From contig CM041084.1 in NCBI GenBank assembly GCA_023079485.1, positions 119,892,467-119,956,466 of the forward strand: a stretch of 64,000 nt of DNA. The letters run 5' to 3'. Shown piece after piece: positions 61,806-64,000 of this stretch (its first letter is position 1; each line of letters opens with the position of its first letter). Below the pieces are notes generated by a model, which was not told where the DNA came from, did not search any database, and saw only the letters and a list, made by a program, of their open reading frames with translations. Both the position numbers and the translations under genes were made by a program. This stretch comes from Archilochus colubris (Eukaryota > Chordata > Aves > Apodiformes > Trochilidae).

Positions 61806-62821
61806 GATTCTCTACGTTTGAGGGCCACATTATGTCTTTCATTAAAATCAGTCTGGCTTGCACCAGGTCTTAGTAGATTACCTTTCCCAGGGAAAGTCTG
61901 GCATGTGCAAGAGGCTGTAAATTTGCACATTTTTTTCATGGAGGCAGAAGCCATCTCCAGTCTGACTAGGATGTGCTGGCTCTTCCCCTGCCCATTACTG
62001 GATACATGGTTAAGAGGGCCAAAGATCCTGACAGGGCATCATCTGTGGTAGCCTTATTACAAATCACTTCAGCAACATTTGTCAGAGACACAGAGCAGAA
62101 TTAGCACAGAGCTGAGTCCAAGACAGAACATGCCCAGTCTCTCTGCAGGGCATATTAACTCTAGCACAGTGTTGTGTGAAGGCTTTTATGTAGTTTCTGG
62201 TTCAGATCCAGTGTTTGGCAGCCCAGTCTAACAATGGGACTCAAGTGTAGACAAATTCTAAGATAGCTTTACTTGTTTAGCCTACCAGTTTTATGTCCTA
62301 AGCTTCTAAGTCATGAATAACTGACTGTGTGGCTCTTTTGGCAACAAAATTTGCCAGGGTGGTCCATGGCCAAAGGACACCTAATTCATCCTTAAAGGTA
62401 GCTGGAGTTGGAGTTTTCTATCTTAGTCCAAATTTGTGCAGGAGTCTTCAGGAGGAGAATTAAACAGTTTGTGGTTAGATGGAACAGGCAGTAAGAAACA
62501 ACATTGCCAAAATTCATGCACAACTCACTGAGAGCAGGACGAGAAACGGAGAAAAGAGAAGAGAAAAGAAAGTGAAAGAAAGTGGAGACTTTTTGAAGGA
62601 GCCAGGGAACCAGGACTTTGATAGAGAGGTCACATGCATCTTGGAGAAATATGCAAGAGAAGAGGTGGACAGAATTCATTTTGAAGAAACTCAAGGCTTG
62701 TAATATGGAAAGCCTTTATAACCATGCTGTGTGAGTCTGCCTAGTAAAATTCAGTCTTATCCTTAAACATGATAGTAGAGCTGACACACATCTCCTCTGT
62801 CTTTCACAGAATCTGAGCCAT
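61806..62821. other. Intergenic DNA, nothing recognised
   Basis: Unique-looking sequence between an ancient and a younger CR1. It includes a purine-rich patch (about 62530-62590). The open frame 62479-62703 is Lys/Glu-rich only because of that patch. Confidence 0.5.
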
Positions 62822-63385
62822 TGACCTGGTCTCAGAATGAGTCAGCTCTTTTTCCTGGCCACCAAGAGAACAAACCACATCCTGGGGTGCATCAAACACA
62901 ATATGACCAGCCAGTCAAAAGGGGTGATTATCCTACTGTATTTGGCATTGTTGCAGCCTTACCTGGGGTACTGTGTGCAGTTCTGGGCCCTATAACCTAA
63001 GAAAGATGTGGAAACACTTGAATGTGTCCAGAGAAGGGCAACAAAGCTAGTGAAAGGGCTGAAATGAGTGTCCTGTGAGGAATAATATAAGGACTTTGAA
63101 TTTACCTAGTTTGGAGAAAACAAAGCTGAGAGGTGGCTTCATTGCTCTCTACATCTTCCCAAAGAAGGAAGTGGAGAGGGAGATGCTGACCCCTGGAATC
63201 CAGTGATAGGAAGAATGGGAACAGTTCAAAGCTTCACCAAGGGGGGAGGTTTAGACTGGACATTAGGAAGCATTTCTTTACCAAGAGGGTGGACAAACAC
63301 TGGAACAGGCTTCCTAGGGATTTGGTCAGTGCCTCAAGCCTGTCAGTGTTTAAGAGGCATTTGGACAAAGCCCTTACTAACATGC
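62822..63385 (+). mobile_element. CR1 LINE, interrupted at its 3' end by an LTR
   Basis: AATGAGTCAGCTCTTTTTCC, ATCCTGGGGTGCATCAAACA, TACTGTGTGCAGTTCTGGGC, GTCCAGAGAAGGGCAACAAA, GACTGGACATTAGGAAGCAT, TTTAAGAGGCATTTGGACAA and CCCTTACTAACATGC. It stops before the usual octamer tail. The open frame beginning at 63289 runs out of CR1 into the LTR and is not a gene. Confidence 0.88.
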
Positions 63386-64000
63386 TGTTCTGGATTGATG
63401 TGGTGCCACTTTTTGGTAGCAGGGGTGGTTCCTGTGAGAAACTCTTGAAAGCTCCTTGGGCTCCAAAAAGTCTGGCCCTACCTCTGGCTAATGTTGAGCC
63501 CATCAGTTACAATGGATGTGCCTATGAGATTACCATATTCAAGAGGGAAATGTGCAACTATAAGACCTCAGACCAGAGGAGAAGAGGAGGAGAGAGCAAT
63601 ACCAGAGGTAAGAGCAGTGCCAGAGCAGAGATACCAAGATTGGTGAGGAAGGGGAGGCAGAAGCTGCCTGAGCAGGGTTTCCTCTACATTCCATCATCAT
63701 CATCCATGGAGGACCCTGTGCCAGGGGAGGTGACTGTCCCTGAAGTAGGCATCAGTGATTCTGGGCATCCTACACTGGAGCAGTTTGCTCCTGAGGGACT
63801 GTACCTCAGAGGAGGGACTCACACAGGGAGGGTTCAGGAAGGACTCTCTCCTGTTGGAGGGACCACACGATGGAGTAGGGGAAGACTGTGAGGAATCCTT
63901 CTCCCTGAGGAGTAAGGAATGGCAGCAAAGAGTGTGTGGCAAATGGACATTTCCTGTCCCCCTGTGCCACTTTAGTGGGGAGGAGGCAGAGATATCTGGA
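63386..64000 (+). mobile_element. Retroviral-type LTR, right end outside the window
   Basis: Starts with TG (TGTTCTGGATTGATG) exactly where the CR1 breaks. It continues with GGTAGCAGGGGTGGTTCCTG, AAGTCTGGCCCTACCTCTGG, a TATA-like CATATTCAAG at 63534-63543, and then related GGA-GGGAC / GAGCAG cassettes to the window end. I recognise this layout from abundant avian endogenous-retrovirus LTRs (ERVL-like, assignment from memory). No gag, pol or env sequence is visible; whether this is a solo LTR or the 5' end of a provirus cannot be told. Confidence 0.7.

Noticed and set aside
63289..63891. 200-codon open frame at the right end
   Set aside because: It runs from CR1 ORF2 into the LTR; a chimera of repeats with no gene-like features.
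1..64000. CRISPR array, operon, tRNA or rRNA genes
   Set aside because: The DNA is vertebrate nuclear; no regularly spaced repeats, tRNA A/B boxes in cloverleaf context, or rRNA segments were recognised.

Overview
The window is vertebrate nuclear DNA and almost certainly from a bird. It is AT-rich and intron-bearing, and it is littered with 5'-truncated CR1 LINEs whose 3' ends carry the typical avian tail (CCTTCCAACCC followed by repeated ATTCTRTG octamers). It holds one protein-coding gene that I can support: GDAP1, the tail-anchored, GST-like mitochondrial outer-membrane protein. I saw no bacterial-style operon, CRISPR array, tRNA or rRNA, and I found no new multi-gene system.

Layout. Bases 1-16480 are upstream intergenic DNA with low-complexity tracts and one CR1 copy (13479-14080). 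A compact CpG island (about 16483-17160) covers the promoter, exon 1, a 243-bp intron 1 and the start of exon 2. GDAP1 runs on the plus strand with six coding exons: 16796-16846, 17090-17282, 18550-18723, 20183-20277, 20728-20842 and 23050-23432. All junctions are GT-AG and their phases join into a 336-residue protein. Exons 2-6 match the lengths I recall for the human coding exons; only the N-terminus is 22 residues shorter. A 3'UTR of about 3.5 kb, itself containing a CR1, probably ends at an AATAAA at 26904.

From about 26.9 kb to the end I see no gene. This stretch holds CR1 fragments of at least four types on both strands, including one CR1 nested in another (45095-45446), an RT-domain piece (45455-45708) and an ancient, heavily decayed amniote-type CR1 (61230-61805). 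Near the end a retroviral-type LTR interrupts a CR1 at 63386 and runs off the window. A GC-rich block of about 0.7 kb at 35340-36026 is unexplained. This fits the mammalian arrangement, from memory, in which GDAP1 is followed by a long gene-poor interval.

The most useful observations are the exact GDAP1 exon model and its short N-terminus, a pentanucleotide repeat abutting the start codon, a very long pyrimidine tract before exon 4, the CR1 inside the probable 3'UTR, and the two nested insertions that date repeats relative to each other. No database search was possible. Family names rest on recognised sequence, and repeat boundaries are good to roughly 5-30 bases.
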